A stretch of 64,000 nt of DNA from Escherichia marmotae (GTDB lineage: Bacteria > Pseudomonadota > Gammaproteobacteria > Enterobacterales > Enterobacteriaceae). The notes beneath the pieces were generated by a model. That model saw only the letters and a program-made list of their open reading frames with translations. It was not told where the DNA came from and did no database searches. Below, piece by piece: positions 8,309 to 18,200 of the stretch (position 1 is its first letter; every line of letters starts with the position of its first letter). The stretch lies in NCBI RefSeq assembly GCF_002900365.1, contig NZ_CP025979.1, positions 2,976,001-3,040,000 of the forward strand, given 5' to 3'. Both the position numbers and the translations under genes were made by a program.

Positions 8309-9301
8309 GTGCTCAAGGATTCATTTTCTTCCGCCAGTGTCTTTATGGGGCTATCACTATTATTGCTTGCCCTGGTGCTGTTCGGTGCCAGTCAGGGAGC
8401 GTTAAAAATCAGCTTTAGCGCCCTTCTTGATGAGGAATACCGCGATATCTGGCTGAATATTCGCCTGCCACGCGTTTTACTGGCAGTGCTGGTAGGCGCA
8501 GCGTTGGCAACCGCTGGGGTAATTATGCAGGGGCTTTTTCGCAACCCCATGGCTGACCCAGGATTGCTCGGCGTCAGTAGCGGTTCAGCATTAATGGTTG
8601 GCGTGGCAATTGTCCTGCCCTTTTCCTTCCCTGTGGTGCTGGTGCTCTATGAGCAAATGGTGTTTGCCATCGCCGGAAGTTTAGTGGTCTGCACCGTCAT
8701 TTTTCTCATCACACAGCGCCATCGCGATGGCAGCATGATGCAATTGTTACTCGCCGGGATCGCCATCAACGCCCTGTGCGGTGCGGCGATCGGCATACTG
8801 AGCTATATAGGCGATGAGCAGCAGCTACGACAACTCACGTTGTGGATGATGGGCAATCTCGGTCAGGCGCAATGGCCGACATTATTGGTCGCCAGTTCAT
8901 TCATTCTGCCAGCCATTATGGCAACAACCTGTCTCGCCGGGACGCTGAATTTGCTGCAACTTGGTGATGAAGAAGCCCATTACCTCGGCGTGAACGTAAA
9001 GCGTAAACGCCAACAATTACTGTTGATTAGCTCGCTGCTGGTTGGTGCTGCGGTATCGGTAAGCGGCATTATCGGTTTTATTGGCCTGGTGATCCCGCAT
9101 CTGATTCGCATGACGACCGGGGCGAATCACCGCTGGCTAATCCCTTGCTCTGCCCTCGCCGGAGCCTGTTTGTTACTGATGGCAGACACACTTGCCCGCA
9201 CGCTGGTACAGCCAGCAGAAATGCCCGTAGGATTATTAACCAGTCTGCTTGGTGGGCCTTATTTTATGTGGTTGATTCTGCGTAACCGGAGGATCGCATG
9301 A
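8309..9301 (+). CDS. chuU: Haem ABC transporter permease ChuU
   Basis: A 330-residue polytopic permease of the FecCD/BtuC family, with about ten hydrophobic segments. It moves haem delivered by ChuT across the inner membrane, powered by HmuV. The family signature GLIGFIGLVIPHLIR-type segment is seen near residue 250 (GIIGFIGLVIPHLIR), and RNPMADPGLLGVSSG near residue 80 is also typical. The start is GTG 8309, preceded by AACGGAG at proper spacing. The 3' end overlaps hmuV by four bases (ATGA). Confidence 0.94.
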   Translation: MLKDSFSSASVFMGLSLLLLALVLFGASQGALKISFSALLDEEYRDIWLNIRLPRVLLAVLVGAALATAGVIMQGLFRNPMADPGLLGVSSGSALMVGVAIVLPFSFPVVLVLYEQMVFAIAGSLVVCTVIFLITQRHRDGSMMQLLLAGIAINALCGAAIGILSYIGDEQQLRQLTLWMMGNLGQAQWPTLLVASSFILPAIMATTCLAGTLNLLQLGDEEAHYLGVNVKRKRQQLLLISSLLVGAAVSVSGIIGFIGLVIPHLIRMTTGANHRWLIPCSALAGACLLLMADTLARTLVQPAEMPVGLLTSLLGGPYFMWLILRNRRIA

Positions 9302-10068
9302 TCAGCGCCAAAAACCTGGTTTATAGCCTTCATGGGCGACGTCTGACTGACAATGTCTCGCTGACTTTTCCCGGCGGAGAAATTGTTGCCATTCTCGGCC
9401 CTAACGGTGCGGGAAAATCCACGCTGCTTCGCCAGCTAACCGGCTATCTTCAACCTGATAGCGGCGAATGCCGGTTGTTTAATAAGCCATTAAATGAATG
9501 GTCAATTACCGAACTGGCGAAACACCGGGCCGTGATGCGTCAGAATAGCCATATGGCGTTTCCATTCAGCGTACAAGAAGTGATCCAGATGGGGCGACAT
9601 CCTTATCGTACCGGTAATCAGGGTGATGAAACGGCACAAATACTGGCGTTATGTGACTGTCAGTCGTTAGCTAACCGCGACTACCGGCAATTATCCGGCG
9701 GCGAACAACAGCGTGTGCAATTGGCTCGCCTGCTGGTGCAACTCTGGGAAGCAATACCCTCGCCAAAATGGTTATTTCTTGATGAACCAACTTCGGCGTT
9801 GGATATTCACCATCAACAACATCTATTTCGTTTATTACGTCAGTTAGTTCGAGAACGGCAATTTAACGTCTGCTGCGTATTGCACGATCTTAATCTTGCT
9901 GCCCGTTATGCTGACCGTGTCGTATTAATGCAAAAAGGCAGAGTTGTCGCAAATGGCAAACCGCAAGATGTGTTGACGCAGCAGACGCTAACTACGCTCT
10001 ACGGCGCGGATATTACAGTATTAAGCGATCCCGCTAATCATTCGCCACTGATCGTCCTCGATCATTAA
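9298..10068 (+). CDS. hmuV: Haem ABC transporter ATP-binding protein HmuV (ChuV)
   Basis: A 256-residue ABC ATPase that energises ChuU. Walker A is GPNGAGKST (34-42), the ABC signature is LSGGEQQR, Walker B is WLFLDEPTSALD, and an H-loop histidine follows (VLHDLNLAARYADR). It overlaps chuU by ATGA, giving coupled translation. It is the last gene of the chu transport operon and is followed by a hairpin terminator. Confidence 0.95.
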   Translation: MISAKNLVYSLHGRRLTDNVSLTFPGGEIVAILGPNGAGKSTLLRQLTGYLQPDSGECRLFNKPLNEWSITELAKHRAVMRQNSHMAFPFSVQEVIQMGRHPYRTGNQGDETAQILALCDCQSLANRDYRQLSGGEQQRVQLARLLVQLWEAIPSPKWLFLDEPTSALDIHHQQHLFRLLRQLVRERQFNVCCVLHDLNLAARYADRVVLMQKGRVVANGKPQDVLTQQTLTTLYGADITVLSDPANHSPLIVLDH

Positions 10069-10071
10069 ATA

Positions 10072-10102
10072 CGACGGGAGTGCCAGTCTGGTACTCCTGT
10101 CG
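10072..10102 (+). terminator. Terminator of the chu transport operon
   Basis: A nearly symmetrical 15-bp inverted repeat with two G-U pairs starts 3 bp after the hmuV stop, with an A/T-rich tail (AATTAACTATT). It separates hmuV from the convergent yhiD. Confidence 0.65.
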
Positions 10103-10120
10103 AATTAACTATTATGAACA

Positions 10121-10768
10121 TCAGCTAATTGAAACACCTTTCACCCCTGCCATTCCTTTTAGTAATCGCAACAGGTCTTCTATCGGCGTCGTAGCATGAA
10201 GCTGGATATCAATAGCAACCACCTCATGATCTTCATTTTCCTGCAACGAAACTAAATCTGTTTTTATTTTTTTCTGCTTAAACCAGTCGAGCATCGACAC
10301 TGTATTACCGTTCACCAACGTAAGCTGCAAATGATAATTTTTGCTCATCAGGCGGAAGGTTAATTGATGGAAGACTTCCAGCACCAATAAGGTCATTACA
10401 GAACCGTAAATCCCCAGTTCATACATGCCGCTGCCAATCACCATACCGATCGCTGCTGTTACCCAAATATCCGCAGCGGTAGTTAAACCGACAATATTTT
10501 GATTACGAACGAGGATGTTCCCCGCGCCGATAAACCCGACGCCAGTGACGACCTGAGCGGCAATACGGCTGGGATCAAGCCCGACATGGTCGAACGCCAG
10601 CACATCAGCAAAACCATATTTCGACACAATCATAAACAGCGCACTGCCCATACCAATCAAGACATGGGTACGTAAACCAGCACCTTTGCCGCGTATTTGC
10701 CTTTCTATGCCAATAGCACCACAAACAATTGCGGCCAGGATCAAACGAATAATGAATTCGCTAGTCAT
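10121..10768 (-). CDS. yhiD: MgtC/SapB-family inner membrane protein YhiD
   Basis: A 215-residue protein with four to five hydrophobic segments in the first ~145 residues, including the MgtC-family pattern RGKGAGLRTHVLIGMGSALF and GVGFIGAGNI, plus a small C-terminal ACT-like domain. Function in E. coli is unclear; the family includes the Salmonella virulence protein MgtC. I chose ATG 10768 (MTSEF), which gives the K-12 length; a TTG four codons upstream is possible but lies in the arm of a hairpin. It is downstream of hdeAB on the same strand. Confidence 0.9.
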   Translation of the reverse strand: MTSEFIIRLILAAIVCGAIGIERQIRGKGAGLRTHVLIGMGSALFMIVSKYGFADVLAFDHVGLDPSRIAAQVVTGVGFIGAGNILVRNQNIVGLTTAADIWVTAAIGMVIGSGMYELGIYGSVMTLLVLEVFHQLTFRLMSKNYHLQLTLVNGNTVSMLDWFKQKKIKTDLVSLQENEDHEVVAIDIQLHATTPIEDLLRLLKGMAGVKGVSIS

Positions 10769-10778
10769 ATAAAAACGC

Positions 10779-10819
10779 AAAAAGGAGCAGCAAGATGGCT
10801 CAACTTGCTACTCCTTTTT
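10779..10819 (-). terminator. Hairpin between hdeB and yhiD
   Basis: Sixteen-base arms (10779-10794 and 10804-10819) pair with a single C/T discrepancy and end in A5/T5, a bidirectional-looking intrinsic terminator. It lies between hdeB and yhiD, ten bases before the yhiD start, so yhiD must be reached by read-through or its own promoter. Confidence 0.75.
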
Positions 10820-10831
10820 GCTTTATTCCTG

Positions 10832-11158
10832 TTAATTCGGCAGGACATTTGCCAATTTATCTTTGAAGGTATACAAATTTTTCTGCGGATTTTTCTTACA
10901 GTATTCAATCACTTTAGGGATCTGAGTCAGGTCAGTTTCGTTTAAGGTTACAGTATCACCGCCTTTATAAACTGTTTCTTCATGCAGCATCCACCATGCA
11001 ACAGGTGTCATTGCTTTTGGATTCAGGTCAATAAATTCCTGACAAGTCATATCTTTAGCAGATTCATTAGCAGCCAGTGCAGATTGCGCATTCACCAGTG
11101 ACAGAGCTGCTACAGCGCCAACGAAAACAATGGCTTTACATAGAGATGAAATATTCAT
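10832..11158 (-). CDS. hdeB: Periplasmic acid-stress chaperone HdeB
   Basis: A 108-residue periplasmic protein that prevents protein aggregation at mildly acidic pH. Residues 1-33 are signal peptide plus processing region (NAQSALA). The mature part carries the two HdeA/HdeB cysteines that form a disulfide (DMTCQEF and IEYCKKN). ATG 11158 gives the standard length; the frame extends four codons further (MGCK) without better support. The C-terminal tail (FKDKLANVLPN) differs from the K-12 tail as I recall it. It follows hdeA by 116 bp; a long inverted repeat (11190-11197 with 11231-11238) lies between them. Confidence 0.93.
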   Translation of the reverse strand: MNISSLCKAIVFVGAVAALSLVNAQSALAANESAKDMTCQEFIDLNPKAMTPVAWWMLHEETVYKGGDTVTLNETDLTQIPKVIEYCKKNPQKNLYTFKDKLANVLPN

Positions 11159-11274
11159 TTTACAACCCATTCAATAAATAATTTACATATGAACAGGAGG
11201 ATCACCTGCTTTTAACGCAAGGTATTCCGGCCTGTTCAATATTTAAGGAAATACGATGTAACGCATTCCCTTAA

Positions 11275-11607
11275 TTACATATCTTTCTTGATTTTGTCCC
11301 ATTCGCCTTTAACTTTATCTTTAAAGCTGGCTTTTTTATCCTGGGTACAAGCCTGAACGATAGCAGGCGTTACGGTTGCAATACCCTGAACATCTAAAAC
11401 CGCATCTTCTGGTTTGTCTTTATTATTCAGAGCCTCAGCAAAACCGACTGCAGTCGGCTGGAAGGATTCGTCTACAGCCAGGAAATCTTCACAGGTCCAG
11501 GAGTTGACCGGTTTTTTATTGTCGGCTGCTTTTTGCGCATCGGCTGCATTGCTCACTACAGGCAGAAGAAGCAGACCACCTAGAATAACGCCTAATACTT
11601 TTTTCAT
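11275..11607 (-). CDS. hdeA: Periplasmic acid-stress chaperone HdeA
   Basis: A 110-residue, highly expressed periplasmic chaperone that unfolds and binds client proteins near pH 2. Signal peptide of 21 residues (ending VVSNA) precedes the mature protein; the conserved disulfide cysteines are in SWTCEDF and VQACTQD. First gene of hdeAB(-yhiD), divergent from hdeD. Expression is known to depend on GadE, GadX, RpoS and H-NS; a GAD-box-like site is at 11766. Confidence 0.96.
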   Translation of the reverse strand: MKKVLGVILGGLLLLPVVSNAADAQKAADNKKPVNSWTCEDFLAVDESFQPTAVGFAEALNNKDKPEDAVLDVQGIATVTPAIVQACTQDKKASFKDKVKGEWDKIKKDM

Positions 11608-11765
11608 CGTAATATCCTCAACTATAAAGTGAAAGAGCCGTCACGAATCAATTTCGACATTGAGGTTATAACCTGGTTTTCTGGGTATGTCATGTTGAGA
11701 CAAAATATCAAAATCAGATATTTTTATTATAATACAATAGGTTACATAGTCATCAAGCACAGTAA

Positions 11766-11785
11766 TTAGGAAATTTTTATTAAAT
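11766..11785. promoter_or_regulatory. GAD-box-like site between hdeA and hdeD
   Basis: TTAGGAAATTTTTATTAAAT matches the GadE-binding GAD box at 15 of 20 positions. It lies between the divergent hdeA and hdeD genes, both members of the GadE regulon. The rest of the 254-bp intergenic stretch is A/T-rich, as expected for H-NS control. Confidence 0.55.
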
Positions 11786-11861
11786 CAACTGCATTCTCTG
11801 ATGCATTTTTGGCATAGATTGATAGCAGGGGTTTTCCTTCTTAAATTTATAGGGTGGTTCT

Positions 11862-12437
11862 ATGTTATATATAGATAAGGCAACAATTTTAAAATTTGAT
11901 CTGGAGATGCTTAAAAAGCACCGCAGAGCGATCCAGTTTATTGCCGTGCTGCTGTTTATCGTCGGTTTGTTATGTATCAGTTTCCCGTTTGTTTCTGGCG
12001 ACATTCTAAGCACAGTCGTTGGCGTATTATTAATCTGTTCGGGTATTGCGCTTATTGTTGGATTATTCAGCAACCGCAGTCATAATTTCTGGCCTGTATT
12101 ATCGGGTTTCCTCGTGGCGATAGCCTATTTATTGATCGGCTATTTCTTCATCCGTGCACCAGAATTGGGGATTTTCGCCATTGCGGCGTTTATTGCAGGA
12201 TTGTTCTGTGTCGCAGGGGTTATTCGCCTGATGAGTTGGTATCGCCAGCGCTCAATGAAAGGCAGTTGGTTACAACTCGTTATTGGCGTGCTGGATATCG
12301 TCATTGCCTGGATCTTCCTTGGCGCAACGCCAATGGTTTCTGTGACATTGGTGTCAACCCTGGTAGGGATCGAACTGATATTTAGCGCTGCCAGCCTGTT
12401 CAGCTTTGCTAGTTTGTTCGTAAAAAATAATAACTAG
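11862..12437 (+). CDS. hdeD: Acid-resistance inner membrane protein HdeD
   Basis: A 191-residue integral membrane protein with six hydrophobic segments in three pairs (DUF308/HdeD repeats). It contributes to acid resistance at high cell density; mechanism unknown. ATG 11862 follows a GGTGG sequence. Divergent from hdeAB. The last residues (FVKNNN) differ slightly from the K-12 end as I recall it. Confidence 0.93.
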   Translation: MLYIDKATILKFDLEMLKKHRRAIQFIAVLLFIVGLLCISFPFVSGDILSTVVGVLLICSGIALIVGLFSNRSHNFWPVLSGFLVAIAYLLIGYFFIRAPELGIFAIAAFIAGLFCVAGVIRLMSWYRQRSMKGSWLQLVIGVLDIVIAWIFLGATPMVSVTLVSTLVGIELIFSAASLFSFASLFVKNNN

Positions 12438-13151
12438 CAGACCTATCTCTGCTCCATTTTTTAGCCAGGATCATAGTTACGTATGATAACTATGATCCTG
12501 GCAATATTCACATCACCGTATTAATCCTTTGATAAATTACGTACTATTGTTGAAATAACTATCACACAACGATTAAACCAACCATTTGAAAATTTTATAT
12601 TTTTCTTTATTTTGCAGCAAATTAGCCATTTCAAACATTATCATGGCTGATATTTTTCGTTGTCAGGTTTAATGTTTTAGAAGTGCTGTGAGAAAGTGAA
12701 CTGAAGGTTCCATAAACATCGATACTATGGGTACAGTCTGGGGTTTGTTTTTGCACTATCAATGCACTAAAAGAAAGCTGGCAATCCAATTGCCAGCTTA
12801 AATAGAAACAAGGAGACTCAATATTTAAATCGGATTACGCTTTAACTTTAGTAATATTCTTCAGAGATCACAAACGGATAAATTATAACTTATTCTTGGG
12901 TAGATTCCTGCAAACTGTTAATATTCTGTTTACTAATCACAAATTGATAACAACCAGGAATATTACCTAGGATCAATATATGGAGTACGTAATGGATAAA
13001 TCTGAAGTTTTGATTAGTGTTAATAGACGTATTAGTTCACGAAGGGCAAAGTTCTTATAGGCGTTTACTATATTGAACACCATATTCGGACATGGATATA
13101 AATAATGAAAAGGACAACATGTTCGAAACGATAACGGCTAAGGAGCAAGTT
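12438..13151. promoter_or_regulatory. gadE upstream regulatory region
   Basis: This ~710-bp A/T-rich gap holds no credible protein gene. In E. coli the corresponding stretch carries several gadE promoters and binding sites for EvgA, YdeO, GadX/GadW, GadE and H-NS, and is one of the most heavily regulated leaders in the genome. I cannot place individual sites from sequence alone, apart from the hairpin at 12775-12799. An in-frame ATG at 13092 lies upstream of gadE but has no good ribosome-binding site. Confidence 0.7.
12768..12836 (-). ncRNA. arrS: Candidate ArrS antisense RNA (3' end supported by a hairpin)
   Basis: A perfect 11-bp stem (12775-12785 and 12789-12799, CCA/TGG loop) is followed on the minus strand by CTTTCTTTTA, a good intrinsic terminator for an RNA transcribed against the gadE leader. 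ArrS is a known ~69-nt antisense RNA to the long gadE 5' leader. The 5' limit given here is set only by that length. Confidence 0.42.
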
Positions 13152-13679
13152 ATGATTTTTCTCATGACGAAGGATTCTTTTCTTTTACAGGGCTTTTTGC
13201 AGTTGAAAGATAATCACGAAATGATAAAAATCAACTCCCTGTCAGAGATAAAAAACATAGGCAACAAACCATTCAAGGTGATCATTGATACCTATCATAA
13301 TCATATCCTTGATGAAGAAGCGATTAAGTTTCTTGAGAAATTAGATGCCGAAAGAATCATTGTTCTGGCACCTTATCACATCAGTAAACTTAAAAGTCAG
13401 TCACCTATTTATTTTATCAGCCGCAAAGAAAGCATTAACACTCTGCTTGATATTACCTATGGAAAACACTTGCCCCATAAGAATTCTCAATTATGTTTCT
13501 CGCATAATCAATTCAAAATCATGCAACTGATTCTGAAAAATAAAAATGAAAGTAATATCACGTCAACACTGAATATTTCTCAACAAACATTAAAGATCCA
13601 GAAATTCAATATCATGTACAAGCTGAAACTTAGACGTATGAGCGACATCGTGACTCTGGGGATCTCTTCTTATTTCTAA
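13152..13679 (+). CDS. gadE: Acid-resistance master regulator GadE
   Basis: A 175-residue LuxR-family activator of gadA, gadBC, hdeAB, mdtEF and other acid genes; it binds the GAD box, often with RcsB. The C-terminal helix-turn-helix covers about residues 115-170 (NESNITSTLNISQQTLKIQ). ATG 13152 is chosen because of AGGAG seven bases upstream and agreement with the K-12 length; the 20-codon N-terminal extension is not supported. mdtEF follows after a 364-bp gap and can be cotranscribed. Confidence 0.95.
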   Translation: MIFLMTKDSFLLQGFLQLKDNHEMIKINSLSEIKNIGNKPFKVIIDTYHNHILDEEAIKFLEKLDAERIIVLAPYHISKLKSQSPIYFISRKESINTLLDITYGKHLPHKNSQLCFSHNQFKIMQLILKNKNESNITSTLNISQQTLKIQKFNIMYKLKLRRMSDIVTLGISSYF

Positions 13680-13835
13680 ATAAGGAGTCGATGTGGCCCA
13701 GCGATAATTGCCTGAAATTAATGGCTGGCATGACGAGGGATGCAAATGCTGACTCCATTACTCCCGGTGATAACCAAAGGAGAAGCAAAAACGAGCTTAT
13801 TCCCCTGGTATGTGTATCCACCAGTAGAAACCTTC

Positions 13836-13885
13836 GTTGCCCGGATGCAGGCAGAGACTGTCGGCAGAACGGCAACATTTTTTTT
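13836..13885 (+). terminator. Strong terminator in the gadE 3' UTR
   Basis: A stem closed by GTTGCC (13836-13841) and GGCAAC (13871-13876) is followed by eight T (13878-13885), 157 bp after the gadE stop. It would end most gadE transcripts ahead of mdtEF. A 3'-UTR-derived sRNA (GadF) has been reported from this transcript; this hairpin is a good candidate for its 3' end. The rest of the 364-bp gadE-mdtE gap shows no supported gene. Confidence 0.65.
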
Positions 13886-14043
13886 GCCATTCGCGTCACT
13901 ATATTGGTCGCTCTGCCTACATGCTCCCTCGCTGGCTTACAACCCCATGGCTTGCATTATGCCGCTGGTCTGTAAATCCCTCATACCTCTCCCCGCGCGT
14001 AATTCAAAGAACCGTTATTTCTCACGAATTTTCAGGGACTAAA

Positions 14044-15201
14044 ATGAACAGAAAAAGAAAACTGTTAATACCGTTGTTATTCTGCAGCGCGATGCTCACC
14101 GCCTGCGATGACAAATCGGCGGAAAATGCCGCCGCTATGACGCCTGAAGTGGGGGTAGTGACGCTCTCCCCCGGTTCGGTCAATGTGATGAGCGAACTGC
14201 CCGGCAGAACCGTTCCTTATGAAGTTGCCGAGATACGCCCCCAGGTGGGTGGCATTATCATTAAACGCAACTTTATCGAGGGTGATAAGGTCAACCAGGG
14301 GGATTCACTTTATCAGATTGACCCTGCTCCATTGCAGGCAGAGCTGAACTCCGCGAAAGGTTCGCTGGCGAAAGCCCTCTCCACCGCCAGCAATGCCCGC
14401 ATCACCTTCAATCGCCAGGCATCGTTGCTGAAAACCAACTATGTCAGCCGCCAGGATTACGACACCGCGCGCACCCAACTGAATGAAGCGGAAGCCAATG
14501 TCGCCGTCGCCAAAGCGGCTGTTGAGCAGGCAACCATCAATCTGCAATACGCTAATGTCACCTCGCCCATTACTGGCGTCAGCGGAAAATCGTCGGTGAC
14601 CGTCGGCGCATTAGTCACCGCTAATCAGGGAGACTCTCTGGTAACCGTGCAGCGTCTGGACCCGATTTATGTCGACCTCACCCAATCAGTGCAGGATTTT
14701 TTGCGCATGAAAGAGGAAGTCGCCAGTGGGCAAATCAAACAGGTTCAGGGCAGTACGCCAGTGCAGCTTAACCTGGAAAATGGCAAACGTTACAGCCAGA
14801 CCGGCACGCTGAAATTCTCCGACCCGACAGTGGATGAAACCACCGGCTCCGTCACGTTGCGTGCAATTTTCCCCAACCCGAATGGTGACTTGCTGCCTGG
14901 TATGTACGTCACGGCTTTGGTGGATGAAGGTAGTCGGCAGAATGTGTTGTTAGTACCGCAAGAAGGCGTTACCCATAACTCCCAGGGCAAAGCAACGGCG
15001 CTCATTCTGGATAAAGACGATGTTGTACAGTTACGCGAAATTGACGCAACCAAAGCCATCGGAAATCAGTGGGTTGTTACCTCTGGTTTGCAAGCTGGCG
15101 ATCGGGTGATCGTTTCCGGTTTGCAACGCATTCATCCAGGTATCAAAGCACGCGCAATTTCCTCCAGCCAGGAAAACGCCAGCACCGAATCGAAACAGTA
15201 A
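14044..15201 (+). CDS. mdtE: RND efflux periplasmic adaptor lipoprotein MdtE
   Basis: A 385-residue membrane-fusion lipoprotein linking MdtF to TolC. Lipobox LTAC with Cys21 follows an 18-residue hydrophobic leader. The biotinyl-lipoyl halves flank an alpha-helical hairpin (about residues 100-170), followed by beta-barrel and membrane-proximal domains. ATG 14044 is preceded by CAGGGACTAAA and gives the K-12 length; the frame remains open upstream to 13837, but that would bury the lipoprotein signal. The pump exports drugs, bile-type compounds and, under anaerobic growth, metabolic by-products. Confidence 0.95.
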   Translation: MNRKRKLLIPLLFCSAMLTACDDKSAENAAAMTPEVGVVTLSPGSVNVMSELPGRTVPYEVAEIRPQVGGIIIKRNFIEGDKVNQGDSLYQIDPAPLQAELNSAKGSLAKALSTASNARITFNRQASLLKTNYVSRQDYDTARTQLNEAEANVAVAKAAVEQATINLQYANVTSPITGVSGKSSVTVGALVTANQGDSLVTVQRLDPIYVDLTQSVQDFLRMKEEVASGQIKQVQGSTPVQLNLENGKRYSQTGTLKFSDPTVDETTGSVTLRAIFPNPNGDLLPGMYVTALVDEGSRQNVLLVPQEGVTHNSQGKATALILDKDDVVQLREIDATKAIGNQWVVTSGLQAGDRVIVSGLQRIHPGIKARAISSSQENASTESKQ

Positions 15202-15225
15202 CGTTGCAGGCTTAAGGGGACTTTC

Positions 15226-18200
15226 ATGGCTAACTATTTTATTGATCGCCCGGTTTTTGCCTGGGTACTTGCCATTATTATGATGCTCGCGGGTGGGCTG
15301 GCGATCATGAACCTACCGGTTGCACAGTATCCGCAGATTGCGCCGCCGACCATCACCATCAGCGCTACCTATCCGGGGGCTGATGCGCAAACGGTAGAAG
15401 ACTCGGTCACTCAAGTGATCGAACAAAATATGAATGGGCTGGATGGCCTGATGTATATGTCATCAACCAGCGATGCGGCAGGCAATGCTTCCATCACCCT
15501 GACCTTTGAAACGGGAACATCGCCCGATATTGCGCAGGTTCAGGTGCAGAATAAACTGCAACTCGCGATGCCTTCGTTACCAGAAGCGGTGCAGCAACAA
15601 GGGATCAGCGTTAATAAGTCGAGCAGCAACATCCTGATGGTAGCGGCGTTTATTTCTGATAACGGTAGTCTCAACCAATACGATATCGCGGACTATGTGG
15701 CTTCTAACCTCCAGGATCCACTAAGCCGTACCGCGGGCGTCGGTAGCGTGCAGCTCTTTGGGTCAGAGTACGCCATGCGTATCTGGCTGGACCCACAAAA
15801 ACTCAATAAATACAGTCTCGTTCCTTCTGATGTTATTTCCCAAATCAAGGTACAGAACAACCAGATTTCCGGTGGTCAACTGGGGGGGATGCCACAGGCG
15901 GCAGACCAGCAACTGAACGCCTCAATCATTGTGCAGACGCGTCTACAAACGCCGGAAGAATTTGGCAAAATCCTGCTGAAAGTGCAGCAAGATGGTTCGC
16001 AAGTATTGCTGCGCGACGTTGCCCGCATCGAGTTGGGAGCAGAAGATTATTCCACTGTGGCGCGTTATAACGGCAAACCTGCTGCCGGGATTGCTATCAA
16101 GCTGGCTGCCGGAGCGAATGCCCTTGATACCTCGCGGGCGGTAAAAGCGGAGTTAAACCGATTATCAGCCTATTTCCCCGCCAGCCTGAAAACGGTTTAC
16201 CCTTACGACACCACACCATTTATCAAAATTTCAATTCAGGAAGTTTTCAAAACGCTGGTTGAAGCTATCATCCTCGTCTTCCTGGTCATGTATCTGTTTT
16301 TACAAAATATTCGCGCTACGATTATCCCAACTATCGCCGTGCCGGTCGTTATTCTCGGCACATTTGCGATTTTGTCGGCGGTCGGTTTTACCATCAACAC
16401 CCTCACCATGTTTGGGATGGTGTTAGCTATAGGGCTTTTGGTGGATGATGCCATCGTGGTGGTAGAAAACGTTGAACGCGTGATAGCGGAAGATAAACTG
16501 CCACCGAAAGAAGCGACGCATAAATCGATGGAGCAAATCCAGCGTGCGCTGGTCGGGATTGCCGTTGTTCTTTCTGCGGTATTTATGCCGATGGCCTTTA
16601 TGAGCGGCGCAACCGGGGAAATTTATCGCCAGTTCTCCATTACGCTGATCTCCTCTATGTTGCTTTCGGTGTTTGTGGCAATGAGTCTGACCCCAGCCCT
16701 TTGCGCCACCATTTTGAAAGCCATACCGGAAGGCGGTCACAAACCGAACGCCTTGTTCGAACGCTTCAACCATCTGTTTGAGAAATCGACTCAGCACTAT
16801 ACCGACAGTACCCGCTCACTGTTGCGCTGCACTGGTCGCTATATGGTGGTATACCTGCTGATTTGTGCCGGGATGGCGGTGCTGTTCCTGCGTACACCGA
16901 CCTCTTTCTTACCGGAAGAGGATCAGGGGGTATTTATGACCACGGCGCAGTTACCGTCAGGTTCCACAATGGTTAACACCACTAAAGTGCTGCAACAAGT
17001 AACCGATTACTATCTGACAAAAGAGAAAAATAATGTCCAGTCGGTGTTTACCGTTGGCGGCTTCGGCTTTAGCGGCCAGGGGCAAAACAACGGTCTGGCA
17101 TTTATCAGCCTGAAACCGTGGTCTGAACGCGTCGGTGAGGAAAACTCGGTGACCGCAATCATTCAGCGGGCGATGGTGGCTCTGAGCAGTATCAATAAAG
17201 CGGTGATTTTCCCGTTCAACTTACCTGCGGTAGCGGAGCTGGGTACAGCATCAGGTTTTGATATGGAACTACTGGACAACGGCAACCTGGGGCACGAAAA
17301 GCTGACCCAGGCGAGAAACGAGCTGCTGTCACTGGCAGCACAATCGCCTGACCAGGTAACGGCGGTTCGCCCGAACGGCCTGGAAGATACGCCAATGTTC
17401 AAAGTGAACGTCAACGCCGCGAAAGCCGAAGCGATGGGCGTGGAGCTGTCTGATATCAACCAGACCCTCTCTACCGCCTTCGGCAGTAGCTACGTGAACG
17501 ACTTCCTCAACCAGGGGCGTGTGAAAAAAGTGTATGTCCAGGCAGGAACACCGTTCCGTATGCTGCCGGACAACATCAACCAGTGGTATGTACGCAACGC
17601 CTCCGGCACGATGGCACCGCTTTCCGCTTATTCTTCAACAGAATGGACCTACGGTTCGCCGCGACTGGAACGCTACAACGGCATTCCGTCGATGGAGATT
17701 TTAGGGGAGGCCGCTGCTGGAAAAAGTACCGGTGACGCGATGAAGTTTATGGCAGAACTGGTGGCTAAACTTCCGGCGGGCGTCGGCTACTCCTGGACTG
17801 GGCTGTCGTATCAGGAAGCGTTATCGTCCAACCAGGCACCCGCGCTGTATGCCATTTCACTGGTCGTGGTGTTCCTCGCCCTCGCCGCGTTGTATGAAAG
17901 CTGGTCAATTCCATTCTCGGTGATGTTGGTTGTTCCGTTGGGCGTTATTGGCGCATTACTGGCAACTGACCTGCGCGGCCTGAGCAATGACGTCTACTTC
18001 CAGGTCGGTTTGCTGACCACCATCGGGCTTTCAGCCAAGAACGCCATCCTGATCGTCGAATTTGCGGTTGAGATGATGCAGAAAGAAGGGAAGACACCGG
18101 TAGAGGCGATTATCGAAGCGGCGCGGATGCGTTTACGCCCGATCCTGATGACCTCTCTGGCCTTTATTCTTGGCGTACTGCCACTGGTTATCAGTCATGG

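Noticed and set aside
13691..14042. Overlapping frames in the gadE-mdtE gap
   Set aside because: No ribosome-binding sites and low-complexity composition; the region is better explained by the terminator and mdtE leader.
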